Part shown: positions 1 through 12,020 of the stretch, in pieces
Position numbering within the stretch: position 1 is the stretch's first letter
Layout: the number at the start of each line of letters is the position of its first letter
Assembly: GCF_026914185.1 (NCBI RefSeq)
Contig: NC_070568.1
Span: 1,426,001-1,490,000, forward strand
Source: Puccinia triticina
Taxonomy: Eukaryota > Basidiomycota > Pucciniomycetes > Pucciniales > Pucciniaceae
Length of the DNA: 64,000 nt
Reading direction: 5' to 3'
The notes under the pieces: generated by a model
Database searches by the model: none
What the model was told of the DNA's origin: nothing
Seen by the model: the letters and a program-made list of their open reading frames with translations, nothing else
Made by a program: the position numbers and the translations under genes

Positions 1-89
1 ATCTTTTTTTGTGCATGCAGGATGGTTACGCACCCCGACCATTACTCTTGTGCATTGATACTCACCAGTATGATCCCCATATTCCCCAT

Positions 90-246
90 GGATGTTTAAG
101 GACATCGAGGTTCAGCTTTCCAACTATCTACAGTTTTAAACTGGTTTGCCGAGCTGGGAGATATACATTGATTTCGGCGAGGGGTTTTCCATCGAGGGCC
201 GCCCAAATAACGGCGAATTTGAATCCGGCGCTATACTTCACATACA
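90..246 (-). pseudogene. decayed transposase N-terminus (HTH-like)
   Basis: Read on the minus strand, this stretch gives a short segment containing GFKFAVIWAALDGKPL and AEINVYLPARQ, followed by an in-frame stop. From memory it resembles the helix-turn-helix start of Tc1/mariner-like (DDE_3) transposases that are abundant in rust genomes. Nothing downstream continues the protein, and no terminal repeats were recognised. I treat it as a relic. The family assignment rests on motif resemblance only. Confidence 0.35.
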
Positions 247-354
247 TTGTGCCTGAAGGAGCAAAAAAGGAAACCAGAAAAAAAGAGAACTCATATCAGC
301 TTGGGGTTGCAGAAAATGACAAGCAAACAAACCATTTAGAAAAAATCTACTCGT

Positions 355-478
355 GATTCGACGACGGTCGGCGTTGGTGATTTGACAACGGTTGGCGGTG
401 GTGATTCGACAACGGTCGGCGGTGGTGATTTGACGACGATTGGCGGTGGTGATTTGACAACGGTTGGCGGTGGGTTGG
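355..478. repeat. 24-bp minisatellite, about five copies
   Basis: About five tandem copies of a 24-bp G-rich unit of the type GACAACGGTTGGCGGTGGT plus GATTT. Copies differ at one to four positions. Open frames on the minus strand across it only translate the repeat (S-N-H-H-R-Q type) and are not genes. Confidence 0.85.
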
Positions 479-619
479 TGGTGGTAGGCTGATGTGGATC
501 GGTGGCAGGCAGCCTTCCTGGGGGCTCCCCCGGGATCTCCCAAGCACGGTCCGCGCGCACGGCTGTCAACAGCTGCGGAAAACTCTTGCCGCTGCGGCAC
601 AAACTCTCAGAGTTTGCGG

Positions 620-1711
620 CCAAAGTCGCAAGCTCTTCTGGGCTAGCTGTATGTAAAAATGCTTTGATTCAATGTGCACCATTTGCACCCGGATGTCACG
701 TGGTAGATCTTCTCTCCATTTGAAACTTTGACAAAGGCTGTCAATTGGATTGCCACATGGGTCATGGGGATAAAATTCAAGATGCCCATTCACATATGGA
801 TTCAGCAATTCCTATGAAAAGGAAGAAAATGAAATCAGCTCAATACTCATTGCTTCTACAGTCAAAGAATTAACTACATTAGACAAGATTCCTTTGACAC
901 TAATGTGGAATATCTTATTATCCCACACACTGATAGATTCCTTATTGACAAATTTCAGGAGCTTTCTTATTCTTTCTCTTGAATTACGTACAGCATCCCA
1001 ATATGGCAGAGCTAATTTCTTCATTTTTAGGATAATCCTAAGTTGGAGGTATGTTACACGTGACATAAGAGTGTGCAAATATCCCATAATGAGGCATGCT
1101 ATCAAATCCTGGAAAGTAAAATGCAGAAATATCATGAGTAAAATGATAGAAACACAATCTCAAGTAGTAGGTCTTACTTCCTCACTGTTGAATGGATCCC
1201 AATTGACCTTTGGTGCACCACCTGCTTGACGCGTGTCTTGTGCTTTTGCAAGATTTATGGCCTCTTCACGTTGTTCAATTATTGATTCTCCAAACATATC
1301 CCAAGAGAGAAATTCATCAGAATACTCTGATGGGGCCTCATGCCCCCCAGATGAATCTGAGCCGAATCCTACATCATCATCATCTCTGATTACATACTCA
1401 GGCTGGATCACCTGGGGGAAGTGGAGTTCAGTTTCAACAGAATCTTGAGCTGGCCAGGTATGGTCCAAATCCATATCTGAAGGCCCCCGCTGTGCCACAG
1501 GACTTGTGTTTGCTTTTGTCAGCTCCCTGAGATGTAATTGGCTCAAAAGAACATTCTGCCTGACAGCATTCAGGTGTGCAGCTGAGTTCAAGTGCTGCGT
1601 GACAGATTTCATTCTACGGCCATGACAGTAATGACATTGGTAACTTGCCTCCCCATGAGAATCTACAAACCTTGTGAATCCTGCCGGTCCATAGAGACAA
1701 ATCCGGTCCAT
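620..1711 (-). pseudogene. rust multicopy zinc-finger family gene, 3' truncated
   Basis: Three exons are readable on the minus strand: 1178-1711, 875-1108 and from 811 down to about 640. Exon 1 begins MDRICLYGPAGFTRF and carries a C-x2-C-x4-R-R-M...H-L-x5-H zinc-finger-like element (CHYCHGRRMKSVTQHL). Exon 2 holds LIMGYLHTLMSR, and exon 3 holds NPYVNGHLEFYPHDP and KWREDLPRDIRVQMV. This order matches, from memory, a large Pucciniales family of transposase-like proteins, possibly CACTA/Plavaka-related. The frame is lost near 640-620, just before the minisatellite, so only the N-terminal quarter or so of such a protein is present. Splice sites are canonical GT-AG. I regard it as a truncated mobile-element relic; a short expressed gene is possible. 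Confidence 0.55.
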
Positions 1712-2334
1712 AGAGACAAATCAAAGAATCAGAGCCAATCCTCATAACAACAAGCCAATAAGCCCTTACCTGCTATTTCCTCCATTTGGATATTTCTTTA
1801 TGAAATACAAATCCTGATTTATTTCTGGTTTCCAGATGCTTTTGGAACAGATAGGAGATAAAATAATCCAAATAGAAATGAACAGACTTTGATTTAAATG
1901 ATGGAATGAGTAAGTTGTTGGTAATATAAATATTTTTTGGATGTCTATTATCTCAATTTTTTGTGTCTGTGTGTATGGGATTTTATTTGGATAAAATAAA
2001 TATGCAGTAATAGAGATAAATCAGAGGTGTTAAATCTTACTGACTTATTAGAAAGCTAGAATTTTTTGCTTTTAACTCTATGGACTGTGAAATAAATGTT
2101 TAGGGGGATGTTTTTGGACTTCAGTTGAAATTTCCTTGGCAGTTTTGCATGGCATGTAGCTTATGTCAAGACAACGGATCTGACTCAAACTAATTCAGAG
2201 ATAACACGGCTCAAATTGTGATGCTTTAATCTAAAAAGATGTTCTGCGGTCAGGTGCGATAAGAAGATCAGAGCCCGGTGAGGAAAGAATGGGGAGTGAG
2301 AGAGTGATCCGTCGAAATCACGGGAGTTGATATC
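1712..2334. other. AT-rich intergenic stretch
   Basis: No open frame of note, no terminal repeats and no RNA gene recognised. It separates two divergent rust-family loci and may hold the promoter of the gene starting at 2335. Confidence 0.5.
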
Positions 2335-4459
2335 ATGTCGAGATCACCAAGTAGAATTTCAAATGTCTCATGTGATCGTGGTTCGCTCGCTCCGACCAGC
2401 GGGGATCGCTCCAACCATCTCAGCCAAACTCATCCCACCAAGCAACCCCACCTCCGACAAGACTCGCCGCTCACAATAAAAGGAACAAATCTGTGGCAGG
2501 TAAGCTCGATCTCCCCACCCAGTTACAGTCCGTCAATACAGACCTGACACCCCTTCATTTGTGATATCATGTCCAACTTGTCATTGCGTACAGGCCGTTT
2601 TACTCCTTGATTCCGTGCACGCACAACACCGGCAGTTACAGGTCAGTCTGCATTGAACACATGTATATTATGTATTCCCCTGACTGATTGAACAAATCAG
2701 AAGGAGTCACCAGCCCCATGCGAGCTACTATCAGCCCGGCCCGACTGGCTGCGGCTCCTTACACAGCCAGGAGCCCAACTCGAGGGGCATCGGCTGCAAT
2801 CCATCCTGACCTGGATGGTGCGGCTCGAGACGAAGAGCTGACCCCTATCATCCCTATGCTGCGTAGCAAGAATGAAGATAGCAACCCCGGGCCCAATAAC
2901 GCCGGTGATGTTCCAGACGGACCTGAAAATCACCGCAGTGTGCCGACACCAGATGAAACTCCCCCCGGGCCCAATAACGCCAGTGATGTTCCAGACGGAC
3001 CTGAAAATCACCGCAGTGAGCCGACGCCAGATGAAACTCCCCCCGGGCCCAATAACGCCATTTCAGTTGAACGACTGGCAGATGAACTGGGCCTAGATGT
3101 CGGTCAGATTGAGCGGGTCCAACAAGTCGCAGCCGTAAGTTATATGTCCTCATCCTCTGTTCATCTCGCTTGATCTGACACATCTCCCCCGGCCCAGCTG
3201 TCAGAGGCTGATCGTGTGCTGGCTATGCTCATGTACCTTGAATCGATCCGAGCTCAAGTCAAACAATCTGGTACCTAGCGTGGGCCCGAACATGTCCCAG
3301 CCCCCGTCCATATCCCCCCTGTTGATGTCAATCCCAGTAGGGGGTTTATTTACCATCGCAATGTCCGAGTACGTCAACCCACCCAAGATTAGGATATACA
3401 GGACTAACCCATGTGTTTGAATGACTTAATTAGGCCTTAATTCACGCAAAAACTCGCCAAAAGCTCCTCATGCCAGCCCTGCAGTCATATGGTCGAACTC
3501 ATACCGTGGATACCCGCGCCCTCATTCCTCAAACCCCCCTGGTATTAGTGAAGGTGAGCAGACTTTAATCCACATCCTTTCCACCTGTCAGCTGGGTGAC
3601 TTGATAGCTGGGACTGCAGGGCGAGGTGGATGCAATGGACCACGAGTGGAAGACTACCTACCTCCCGGCGGGTTATATCGATCATGAAGACCACGCCGTC
3701 AATAGTGTCTCCCTCCTCATCCAAGATTTACTGAAATACAAGAAGAGCGCGCTTGCAAAGATGGTCAGTCACCATTCCACATGGTCTGCATCCCTTAAAC
3801 TGACTTACTGATCACAATGACCTTTCTTAGATTATGGCCGGTGCGAGGCCAGGGGCCCAGGCAATTGCTGTGCCTATCCCACAAATCACTGATGTGGTTG
3901 TCACAGTAAGTCTCACTTATCACTTTAATCTAAAGCCAAAAGACCAAGGCTGATGGAATCTTTGTTGCCAAGAAATCAGGTTTTGCAAGAATTTTCCCCT
4001 CAACATGCACTCATGACGCGAGCCGATGTGGCTTGATCAATCCACATCAGCTTGGTGGTACGCATGGCGTACCTTTGGTTGCATATGTACATGCAGCGTC
4101 AACAGGATCAAACAACTACCTTGGTTCAATCCCCTTGGGAGCTGATCGATCAACACCTGGAGACCATGCGACACAAGTCGCAAGACTACAAAGTGGCGTA
4201 AGTTCAACTTTATTCCTCAGTATATTGGACAAAAATGTTCTGATGACGAAAATCTTCTGATGTGTGATTACCTATCAGGTATGGCCGTCTCATCTTGGAC
4301 TACGACCAACACATTTTTGATGGCGCAAAGACGGCGCGTGAGATTGCCAGCATCTCGGTTGCCCTCCCCTCTGACGAAGAAGTGCAGGCAATGCTGCGTG
4401 ACAGAGCCCAGGAGGCCCCGGGTGATGAAGATGAAGATGGTGCCGCAGACGGCTTCTAA
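2335..4459 (+). CDS. rust lineage-specific multicopy protein, spliced
   Basis: At least seven exons are visible. It starts MSRSPSRISNVS at 2335. A middle exon carries LADELGLDVGQIERVQQVAA. The exon from about 3621 carries GEVDAMDHEWKTTYLPAGY. A later exon ends DQTTTLVQSPWELIDQHLE. The last exon (4279-4459) reads YGRLILDYDQHIFDG and closes with an acidic tail ending DEDEDGAADGF before TAA. The intron before the last exon runs from GTAAGT to CAG and keeps frame. The pattern DAMDHEWKTTYLPAGY...FDG recurs in many copies in Puccinia genomes, as I recall them. No enzymatic domain is evident and the function is unknown. The 26-residue repeat near the N-terminus is listed separately. Exact boundaries of the small middle exons were not all resolved. 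Confidence 0.6.
2884..3063 (+). repeat. 78-bp (26-residue) in-frame tandem repeat
   Basis: About 2.3 copies of a unit encoding P-G-P-N-N-A-x-D-V-P-D-G-P-E-N-H-R-S lie inside an exon. The GGG of each unit falls at 2889, 2967 and 3045, an exact spacing of 78. Copies are nearly identical, so the expansion looks recent, and the period being a multiple of three keeps the frame. Confidence 0.85.
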
Positions 4460-5094
4460 TTATCTTGTTTTCTTTTTTTCCTTTTTTTCCTTTTTATGTT
4501 ATTTGTTTTCTTATCTTTCCTCGTCCAGTTCTCCTCCATGTCCCCCATGCAATGCAGTGCGTGGTACCCAGGCGGTACCACATTCTGCTGCAGATATAAC
4601 CCGCGGATTTGATCCGCTCCGTGCAAGGCTAACTGAGCCACCGCACCCCCCAAGGGTGAATGTGACGGACCGGTGAGCCACGTGGAGACCACCGCTCGAG
4701 GTGTTGCTGCCTCGTGGGCTTGACCAACCCGTTGTGATCACAGGTTTTCCTCGGTGGAATCGCCGTCGGTGGTGTGGTGGGGCCGGCGTGGACCTGACCA
4801 TCCCGTCGGTGCCACGAGAAATCCACGGGGAATCCACGGAGAGCCAAAAGCCCACGTGGATTCCTCGCCGTGCCCAGTTGGTGGAGACCCCGTGAACGGG
4901 TGGACCAACAGCCGCTGGTCCGACCTCGCGCGCGGCCACCACGTGGAGTCCTCGTGGAATCCGCGTGATTTCCCCGTGGACGGACTCCCTGGGTGTACCC
5001 GCGGTCGATTTTAGCCATTTCCTGGCATCCGCATCCGACAGCGGGTACCCGCGCGGGTATCTTCGGATACCCGCCCCTCAAAACGTGCTTACCG
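4460..5094. repeat. dispersed GC-rich repeat
   Basis: After the stop at 4459 comes a T-rich 3' flank, then GC-rich DNA without a credible gene. Positions about 4900-5010 match 58335-58450 at many bases, including GTGGACCAACAGC and the later GGGTGTAC. A motif GCGGGTACCCGCGCGGGTA near 5040 recurs in altered form near 5745, on the far side of the palindrome array. It is an unclassified dispersed repeat. Confidence 0.55.
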
Positions 5095-5630
5095 GTTGAC
5101 TGCTGCATATGTAAATCAACCAGGAGGCACTTCTCCTGGCTGTCGACCAGGGGGGACTTCTCTTGGTCGACTGCTGCATAATGCTGTCGTCCAGGAGGGA
5201 CGCCTCCCGGTTGACTGCTTGATATGGCTGTTGACCAGGAGGGACTCCTCCCGGTTGACTGCTCAATATGGGGAGGGACTCCTCCCAGTAGACTCCTCGA
5301 TATAGGGAGGGACTCCTCCCAGTCAACTGCTTGTTATGACTGTTGACCGGGAGGGATTCCTCCCGGTTGACTGGTGTGTATAGTCGTCGACCGGGAGGAA
5401 TCCCTCCCGGTCAACTGGTATGTCTACTTGTCAACCGGGAGGGATTCCTCCCGGTTGACTGGTGTGTATAGTCGTCCCTCCCGGTCGACTGGTATGTCTA
5501 GTTGTCAACTGGGAGGGACTCCTCCCGGTCCACTAATCAATATGCCTGCCGACCGGGAAGGACTCATCCCAGTCGACTATTGTATGTTGCTGTCGACTGG
5601 GAGGGACTCCCCCCAATCAACAGCAACATA
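5095..5630. repeat. tandem array of near-palindromic minisatellite units
   Basis: Around ten units are each centred on a near-palindrome of the form GTCAACCGGGAGGGA / TCCTCCCGGTTGAC. They are separated by short linkers such as TGGTGTGTATAGTC or TGCTTGATATGGCTG. Units differ by substitutions and small deletions, and two lack one arm. Every open frame across the array is a repeat translation. Each unit could form a hairpin of about 14 bp. Confidence 0.85.
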
Positions 5631-6211
5631 GAATGGCTTTATGGCTGCCGACCGCTGCAGCTCCCATACCCTAGGGAGAGCAGATACCCGCCGGAATACA
5701 CGGGTACCCGCTGGATTCTGCCGGAATCTCAGACATCCGCATCCGCTGGCGGGTACCCGAGGGTACCCGAGGGCCTCCAGCGGATAGCGGATACTTGCAA
5801 CGGGTTACGTGCACCCATCTCTAATGACGTCTGTCAAATTGAAAGTCACCGAGGTCACAACTCATTTATCTGAGGGTGCAACTCGTATCACCTGAAATAT
5901 ACTCATAAGAGTTGCCCGCGGCCCAGGTTGCACTATTTATATGAAGGACAAGATATCTATCCGTGTGGATGCCGGGGACAAGGTTCTTAATTACTGCCTT
6001 GTCAGGCAACACATTTAGCGCTCACACATAACCAATATAGATACATTTCATATGGGGGGGTTCAGTGAGTGTTTTTTATATTGATGAAATATTTGATGTA
6101 AGATATAACAATCAGGATACCAAAGAGACAAAATATTGCTTTAAGATTTACTGATGAGGTTACCAATATGTGAGAGACACCTGGCTGATAATGGATATGC
6201 AAGTGTTATAG
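5631..6211. other. intergenic, repeat flank
   Basis: Positions 5690-5775 carry GGGTACCCG words shared with the left flank of the palindrome array. The remainder is AT-rich with no recognisable gene or RNA. Confidence 0.5.
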
Positions 6212-8532
6212 CTAGGAAAAGCGAGAGGACAGATGAGACTTGTACCTGTGGACACTGCCCCGCAGCTTAGCCATTATTCCAATGTTGATCTTCAAGTCCG
6301 ACAGTTTATTTTCAGACAAATATTTGGGTTTGAATAGCTTGTAGTGGTCGATACCGTTTTCGAGCAGTTTGGTTAACGTATCTTGGTGATCTTCGACCGC
6401 AACCCCAGCAAACTTGAGGTAATCAGTCATTGTATGACGAAGAAAGCCGCTTGGCTGCTCGAAGCCAGAAGAAGCTGGAGAGGGTTCCCGGGCAGGTGGA
6501 GGTTGAGCCTGAGATCGAAGTTCAGATTGAGCCGCCATATGCGCCTGCGTAATAGCTGATGCAATGGCCACGACCTGAGCCGGATCAAAAGAAGGATTCA
6601 TGCCGTTTTGGCCTTTGCGTGGGGACAGTCTCCCTCGTGTTTCGTACTTCAAGCATATCGGCGGTGATTCCAGTGTAACCCCTGGCGTCCGCTTCACCTA
6701 AAGTTCCAGTAGTGCGGTTTTGTCAGTCACACACACACACCTTATTTCAAGTGAACCGGCGAATTTGTATGTACTAGGGCTTTGGCCCAAATGTCTACAT
6801 TGGCATTCAAAAGCAAAATGTATTTCTCGGGGTCCACCGGGTTTGGATAGGAGGGGAGCAACAGATCAAACTCGGTATTAATCAAGTACTTATTGTAGAT
6901 TTGATCCACGTAAAGTTCCAGGTCTTCGTATTCTTCACAGCTAGAATTTTCCTGGGGGATATGTATTATATCACGTTATTATTGCAATGAATGTGAAGGT
7001 GAAGATAAGGGAGATGACTTACTTCCTCCAAACACGAGTCAGGTGCATGAGATTGAGACAAAGCGGATTGACGAGATTTCTCCTTCAAGATATTCCTAGA
7101 CAATAAGTCATCTTTATGGGCTCGGTCCAACTTTTTTTGCAGGTTCTCCATGGTCATTAGAATCCCGCCTTTCCTGGCGCGGGTGGTGAAAAGTGCATCC
7201 ATCCATGAACAAAAAGCTGATTCGTCCGGTATGGCTGTAGGGGTCAATTTGGACCACTCGTCGTTGCGGAGGATGTAGGCAACCCAAGTGATGGTAGGGG
7301 GTATGGAATTAGTCCCATCTTGAATTTTCTGACCCATTTGTTTGTATCTGTCTGAGGAGGCCACTTGCACCATCGATCGGAAGCGGTCCCAAGATATAGA
7401 CTCCGGATTCAACTTCACCAAGCAGCCAGGAGTATGTCGATAACAAACCCACTGAGGGGCTTTCTTCTTAGGCTTCTTGTCCTGGCAGTAGATCGTGAAG
7501 TTGATTGTGCAGGTAAAAATCAGTGGGGCTCGCTGAGTAGTGGGTTGACGGCGTGCTGGTTGAACAGGCAAAAAAGCAGGCAAAGGACGTGCCGGTTGTA
7601 CGGGAGGAATTGCAGGGGATGGATTGGGTGAGTGCTGGGACTGATCACGGGGCAAGTTGGCCAATCTACCGACCCTGGATTTTTCAGGACCGTCAGACTG
7701 TTGAGATGGTGAAGCCTGTTTAGTAGTCCTTGTATGCTTGTATGTAGATATGCTTCTACCAAGTAGCCCATCACTACTGCCTACCGGTTCCTCACTCAGT
7801 TTCTTCTTCCTCACTGAATCTAATCCATATCTTCACTGCCAAGCCCCCTTCGTGAATATCGGTAGCCCTCTCAGTTTCAGTCCCTGGTGTCCCTCAACAC
7901 AGACAGATAGGTGGAAGCAGAAGGGTAACGGGAGCAGGCTTACCTGATAACTTGGGATGACTCTGGAAGGGGTGATGAATCACGTGAGAGGAGTCGATCC
8001 TGCGCAGGAATAATGCTGATGGGATCAGTCAAGAAAGTCAGTCCCAATGAAAAGGGGGAAATGGGGTGATTTGGAAGACCTGATTGATTCAGTTGAATTG
8101 GTGAATGATGATGAATGAGGTGAGAACGGGGAGACTGGTAGGGAAGGAGCTGGTACACGGTTGATGTCTGCGGTCGATGGGGATAATGCAGGAGAAGCGG
8201 CTGTCCAATTTTGATTGGTTACTGGACGTCCGCAGTTGGGGGAGTCGGTCAAAGCGGGTGAAGAGCGCGCAAATGGATCATAGGGTGCAGGGGACCACCT
8301 GACTGAATCACCAAGTTGGTTGGAGCGGTCCATAATTGTGGGTGGTTGGGTGCCAGGGGACGAGTGAGGTGTTGGATAGAGTTCATGAGCGCGGTTGAAG
8401 ACATCAGAACCGGAGCTAGACTTCGACTGGGTGTTTGGCCGACCCAGGTGAACGGTTGGTTGGAAGCCTGGGGACGACTGGAGTGCTGGGTCACGGAATC
8501 AAAGCGGTTTAGCCTAGCTAGGGAGGGGAAAA
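6212..8532 (-). pseudogene. rust multicopy SAM-like family gene, 3' part (split by Copia A)
   Basis: This is the body of a spliced minus-strand gene whose first codons lie at 21504-21641, beyond the retrotransposon. The exon at 6966-7814 holds a P/Q-rich linker, then a conserved block with YCQDKKPKKKAPQWVCYRH and ESAFCSWMDALFTTRARKG. The exon at about 6776-6956 reads YVDQIYNKYLINTEFDLL. The last exon (6212 to about 6711) ends in a SAM-like helical segment, TMTDYLKFAGVAVEDHQDTL...MAKLRGSVHRYK. The N-terminal Pro/Ser-rich portion (about 8000-8532) is readable in more than one frame and stops at 8249 in the frame that continues from exon 1. That suggests later frameshifts or an unresolved intron. 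The function of the family is unknown. The copy is interrupted and probably dead. Confidence 0.6.
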
Positions 8533-8656
8533 TGTTGTGCGGGTAGCTCAACAGAATCGATACTTGCATCAAGTAGAGAGAGAAAAGAACTAAATAGTCT
8601 ATCTACATGAGTCTGTGACAGGTGTCGCAGTTGAGTACTCTAGTGGTGTCACAACA
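8533..8656 (-). repeat. 3' LTR of Copia A
   Basis: A 124-bp direct repeat with TG...CA ends, matching 21380-21503 except for one base (TTGAG versus TCGAG near the end). The polypurine tract follows directly at 8657 on the plus strand. Confidence 0.93.
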
Positions 8657-8803
8657 TCCCCCCCCCCCCTCGACAAGAAACCTGCACTCGCACAAAACAA
8701 AACAAAACAAAAAAACTCGGATAGGAAAACAAATTTGTATAGAGTCATAATATAGGGACAAGAGAAAAATATTGATAAAGAAAGAAGAAAAGAAAAAAAA
8801 AAT

Positions 8804-10771
8804 CTAAGACCTAAAACCCTGAATGATGGCTCCGCATTTTGCATGTGCCGACTTTCCCAGAGCTTTTGTGAGCACGTCTGCGATCTGATCCGCACCCGGG
8901 ATCCATGTGAGAGTGGTCTTCTTCTCGTATAGCGCCTGGTTCGTAACGTAGAAATCACGTTCAATGTGGGGCGTCCTTTTATTGGATGCATCCTTGCACC
9001 CAATCTTGACAGCCAATTGGTTGTCGCAATAGATTTTCACCGGGAAGTGCGCTCCGATGATGTCAAAAAGAAGATTGTGTATCCACAGTGCATGCCGTGT
9101 TGCGTGTCCAAGCGCCATATATTCAGCCTGGCACGTTGAGCTGGCTACTGTCACCAGCCGCCGTGATACCCACATAATCGGCGCACCGTACAGTCTGATG
9201 AGGACACCATAAGTGGACCTTGAGTTGGGGCCGCCCCAGTTCGCGTCGACAAAACATTCAACCGGGTGTTCTTGATCTCTGGACGGGTGAATTCTGAGAG
9301 GAGTTGACTTGGTTTCAGCTAAATAGCCAAGGAGGTGGCAAAGACCTTTCCAGTGGATGGTCGTTGGGCGGTTAGAGAATCGTGCCAGGTAATTTACGCT
9401 GTAGGCAATTTCTGGGCGTGTGCCTACTGCCACGTAGCTCATGCCACCAATGATTGACAGGAAAACACTACCTTTAGTGCCTTGATCTTCCGGGTCGGTA
9501 TTTGCTGAGTACCCCTCAGGTAGAGGTGAGCAGTGAACAGTAGTGCCATCCCAATGGTCCCTGAGAATCTTATTGATCAGATTTGGTTGTGTGAGCTCGA
9601 AACCGTCTTCTGTCCTTTTGATCTTGACTCCTACCATACTACTCAGGCCTTCATTCCATTTTATCTTGAGGCTTCCCTTCAGCTGCGTTTCAAGCAGTTT
9701 TAGCGCGTCATTCGATGAGCCCGTTACTATGCCGTCGTCTACATGCACCCATATGATGGATTTTTCCTTCTTGCTGCTAAGTGTATATACGCTAGAGTTG
9801 TAGTAACTAGACACGTAACCTAGATCTGCCAGCGTCCCACTGAGGTGTTTCCACCAGCACCTGGCCGCCTGTTTGGTGCCGTAGAGCGCTCGTTGAAGTA
9901 GGCATGCTTCATCAGCTCCTACGTCCAGTCCTTCCAGGGCCTGAACCCACACTTCCTCGTCTATCGGCGCATTTAGGTAAGCGGCGACAAAATCAAAGTT
10001 GTAAATCGGCCAGTTGTTACGCGCTGCAATGGATAACAGGATTCGCATCGACGTAAAGGTTGCTGTGGGGGCAAAGGTGTGGGCAAAATCTGTGCCCTCC
10101 TTTTGATTGTACCCTTTCGCCACGTACCTAGCTTTGTACTTGATTGACCCGTCTTCGTTGATCTTCTTTGCGAATACCCAACGCGCGCCAAGCTTGCAGC
10201 GATTGTTCGGCAGACGGCAAACAATCCATACGTGTTTCCGTTTCATATTCTCAAGTTCGATATTGACTGCCTTCTTCCATTCTGCCGCTTGTTTCGAACG
10301 CATGGCAGCTTTGAAAGTGAGAGGGACATCACCGGAGTCGTCCGTACAAGTCTCTTGGCATGCGTCAACTAGTTGCTCCTGTTCGTCAACCAACTTCTTG
10401 TCTGTGAAATCATTTAATATCAAGTGATTCGCGCTTGGTTCGACGGTCGATGGCGATTTACCTGCAGGGCTAGTTGCCTTTTCATGCGTTTCTGGTGGGT
10501 TTGCAGCCGTGGGAAGTGTGTTGCGGCCAAAATCTGCCCACGCAGACGAGATTAGGGTCTTGGTCTTTGGTATCCAGAACGTCCATCCTTTGGATTCTGG
10601 CAGGTGACCGACGACTAGCCCTTCCACGGCCCTATTGTCGAGCTTCTTCCGTTTTTCTGGGGCTATCAAGACAAAAGCCCGAGACCCAAAAACCCGTGTT
10701 TGATTGAGCTGGGGTTTATCTCCAAAGAAAGCCTTGTAGGGAGTTTTCTCTTTGGTTATCCGGTTCGGAAT
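8804..10771 (-). pseudogene. Copia A reverse transcriptase and RNase H
   Basis: This is the C-terminal half of the Copia A polyprotein, downstream of the in-frame TGA at 10772-10774. It begins with the integrase C-terminal region (TPYKAFFGDK, GSRAFVL). It continues with the RVT_2-type reverse transcriptase, including FDFVAAYLNAPIDEEVW, ALYGTKQAARCWW and the catalytic IIWVHVDDGIV. RNase H follows, with QAEYMALGHATRHALW and IADVLTKALGK. The catalytic box is VDD preceded by His, whereas many Copia elements have Tyr; Copia C here has the same His. The segment itself has no further stops. Full-length Pol would require the TGA to be absent or read through. Confidence 0.85.
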
Positions 10772-11849
10772 TCAGTTTAAAGTCCAGGCCGCCCACATGA
10801 AAGTGTATCCCCAGAACTCTCTTCCTAGTTCACTGTTGTACAGTATGCTACATCCCATGTCAGAGACAGTTCGGTTGTATCTCTCGGCTGCTCCGTTTTG
10901 GAAGTGGTGGTAGGGTAGAGATCTCTCAGTAATGATTCCTTTCTCTGTCAGGTACTTGCCAAAGACTTTGGAGTCGAACTCTCCACCATTGTCAGAGCGC
11001 AAAATCTTCACTTTGGATCCCAGTTGAGTCTCCCATCGGTTGATGGTTTGCATCAGCATTTCTGCTGCCTCGCTTTTGGCCTTCAGGATCCGGACTTTGC
11101 TGTACGACGTGAAGACATCCCTGATGGTAAGTGCGTACTTCCCGCCTGTCATTGTAGGTGTGTCAAAAGGACCCATGAGGTCTACACATACCACGGACAG
11201 TTTGTCGACGCATCGCTTTGTTGGCCCAAGGGCCGAAGTTCTCGTTGCCTTGCAGATTGCGCACACTGGACACTTGATGGAACCGGTGGGCATCTTCGTC
11301 GGGAGTCCGTAACCCAGCTGTAGTTTCACCAATCTCCTTATTTTTCTCAGTCTGGCGTGGCCAAAAAGGCGATGCCAGAAGAGGAGGGTCTTCTCATCAG
11401 CCGTCAATTCCTCTGGGTGCCACGTGAATTGGCTATGTTCAACGAGGTTTGGAGATTTGAACATAGAATTGATTTCAATGTCATGAGATAGGGTATTACA
11501 GGCATCACTTTGCGGGTCAATGGAAGCAGAGATAACAGGGGCTCGAAGGGGGAAAGGAAGAGGCCAACTGTTACTTCTGGGATCAAAAACGCTGCTGAGG
11601 AGAAGAAGTCCGCTCTGAGAAACTAGATCGATCGAGTCAAAATTGCCGGTCACCCTGAAACTAGCATTAGCTTTCTTGAATGCCGCTAGAGACAGCAGTG
11701 TGCAACGGGCGCGCTCACAGTAGTAAACCTTTTTAACTACGGTGATCGCCCTGTTTGTCCCAACAAATCGCAAGGTACCCGTGCCTGTGATGTAATCACA
11801 CGCCGAGTCAGTTGCTACTTTGACTGCTATTGGTTGGTCTAGGAGTTTG
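10772..11849 (-). pseudogene. Copia A protease C-terminus and integrase
   Basis: The segment begins at the Copia B insertion point, with LLDQPIAVKVAT continuing the protease frame at 18260. It contains the GAG-pre-integrase zinc region (HRLFGHARLRKIRR, CPVCAICK) and the integrase core. The core has all three acidic positions: CVDLMGP, LRSDNGGEF and NGAAERYNRT. It ends at WTLN followed by TGA at 10772-10774. The next codons (IPNRITKEKTPY) continue the family pattern, so the stop is most simply a CGA to TGA change. The apparent N-terminus MLKQIENRII belongs to the B LTR and is not part of this protein. Confidence 0.85.
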
Positions 11850-12020
11850 TGTTGAGTTTGTGGTATGAAATTTGCAATAATAATTCTATTTTCTATCTGT
11901 TTGAGCAAAGGCTACCAGACAGGGCTATGGTTGTATATATGATGAGATCAAGATAAAATTGGATGTGTGTGAGTGAGAGCAAGTGTGAGAGTGTGAGTGT
12001 GAGAGTGAGAATGAGAGTAT

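Noticed and set aside
238..623. Minus-strand Pro/Thr-rich frames near the start
   Set aside because: They translate the 24-bp minisatellite.
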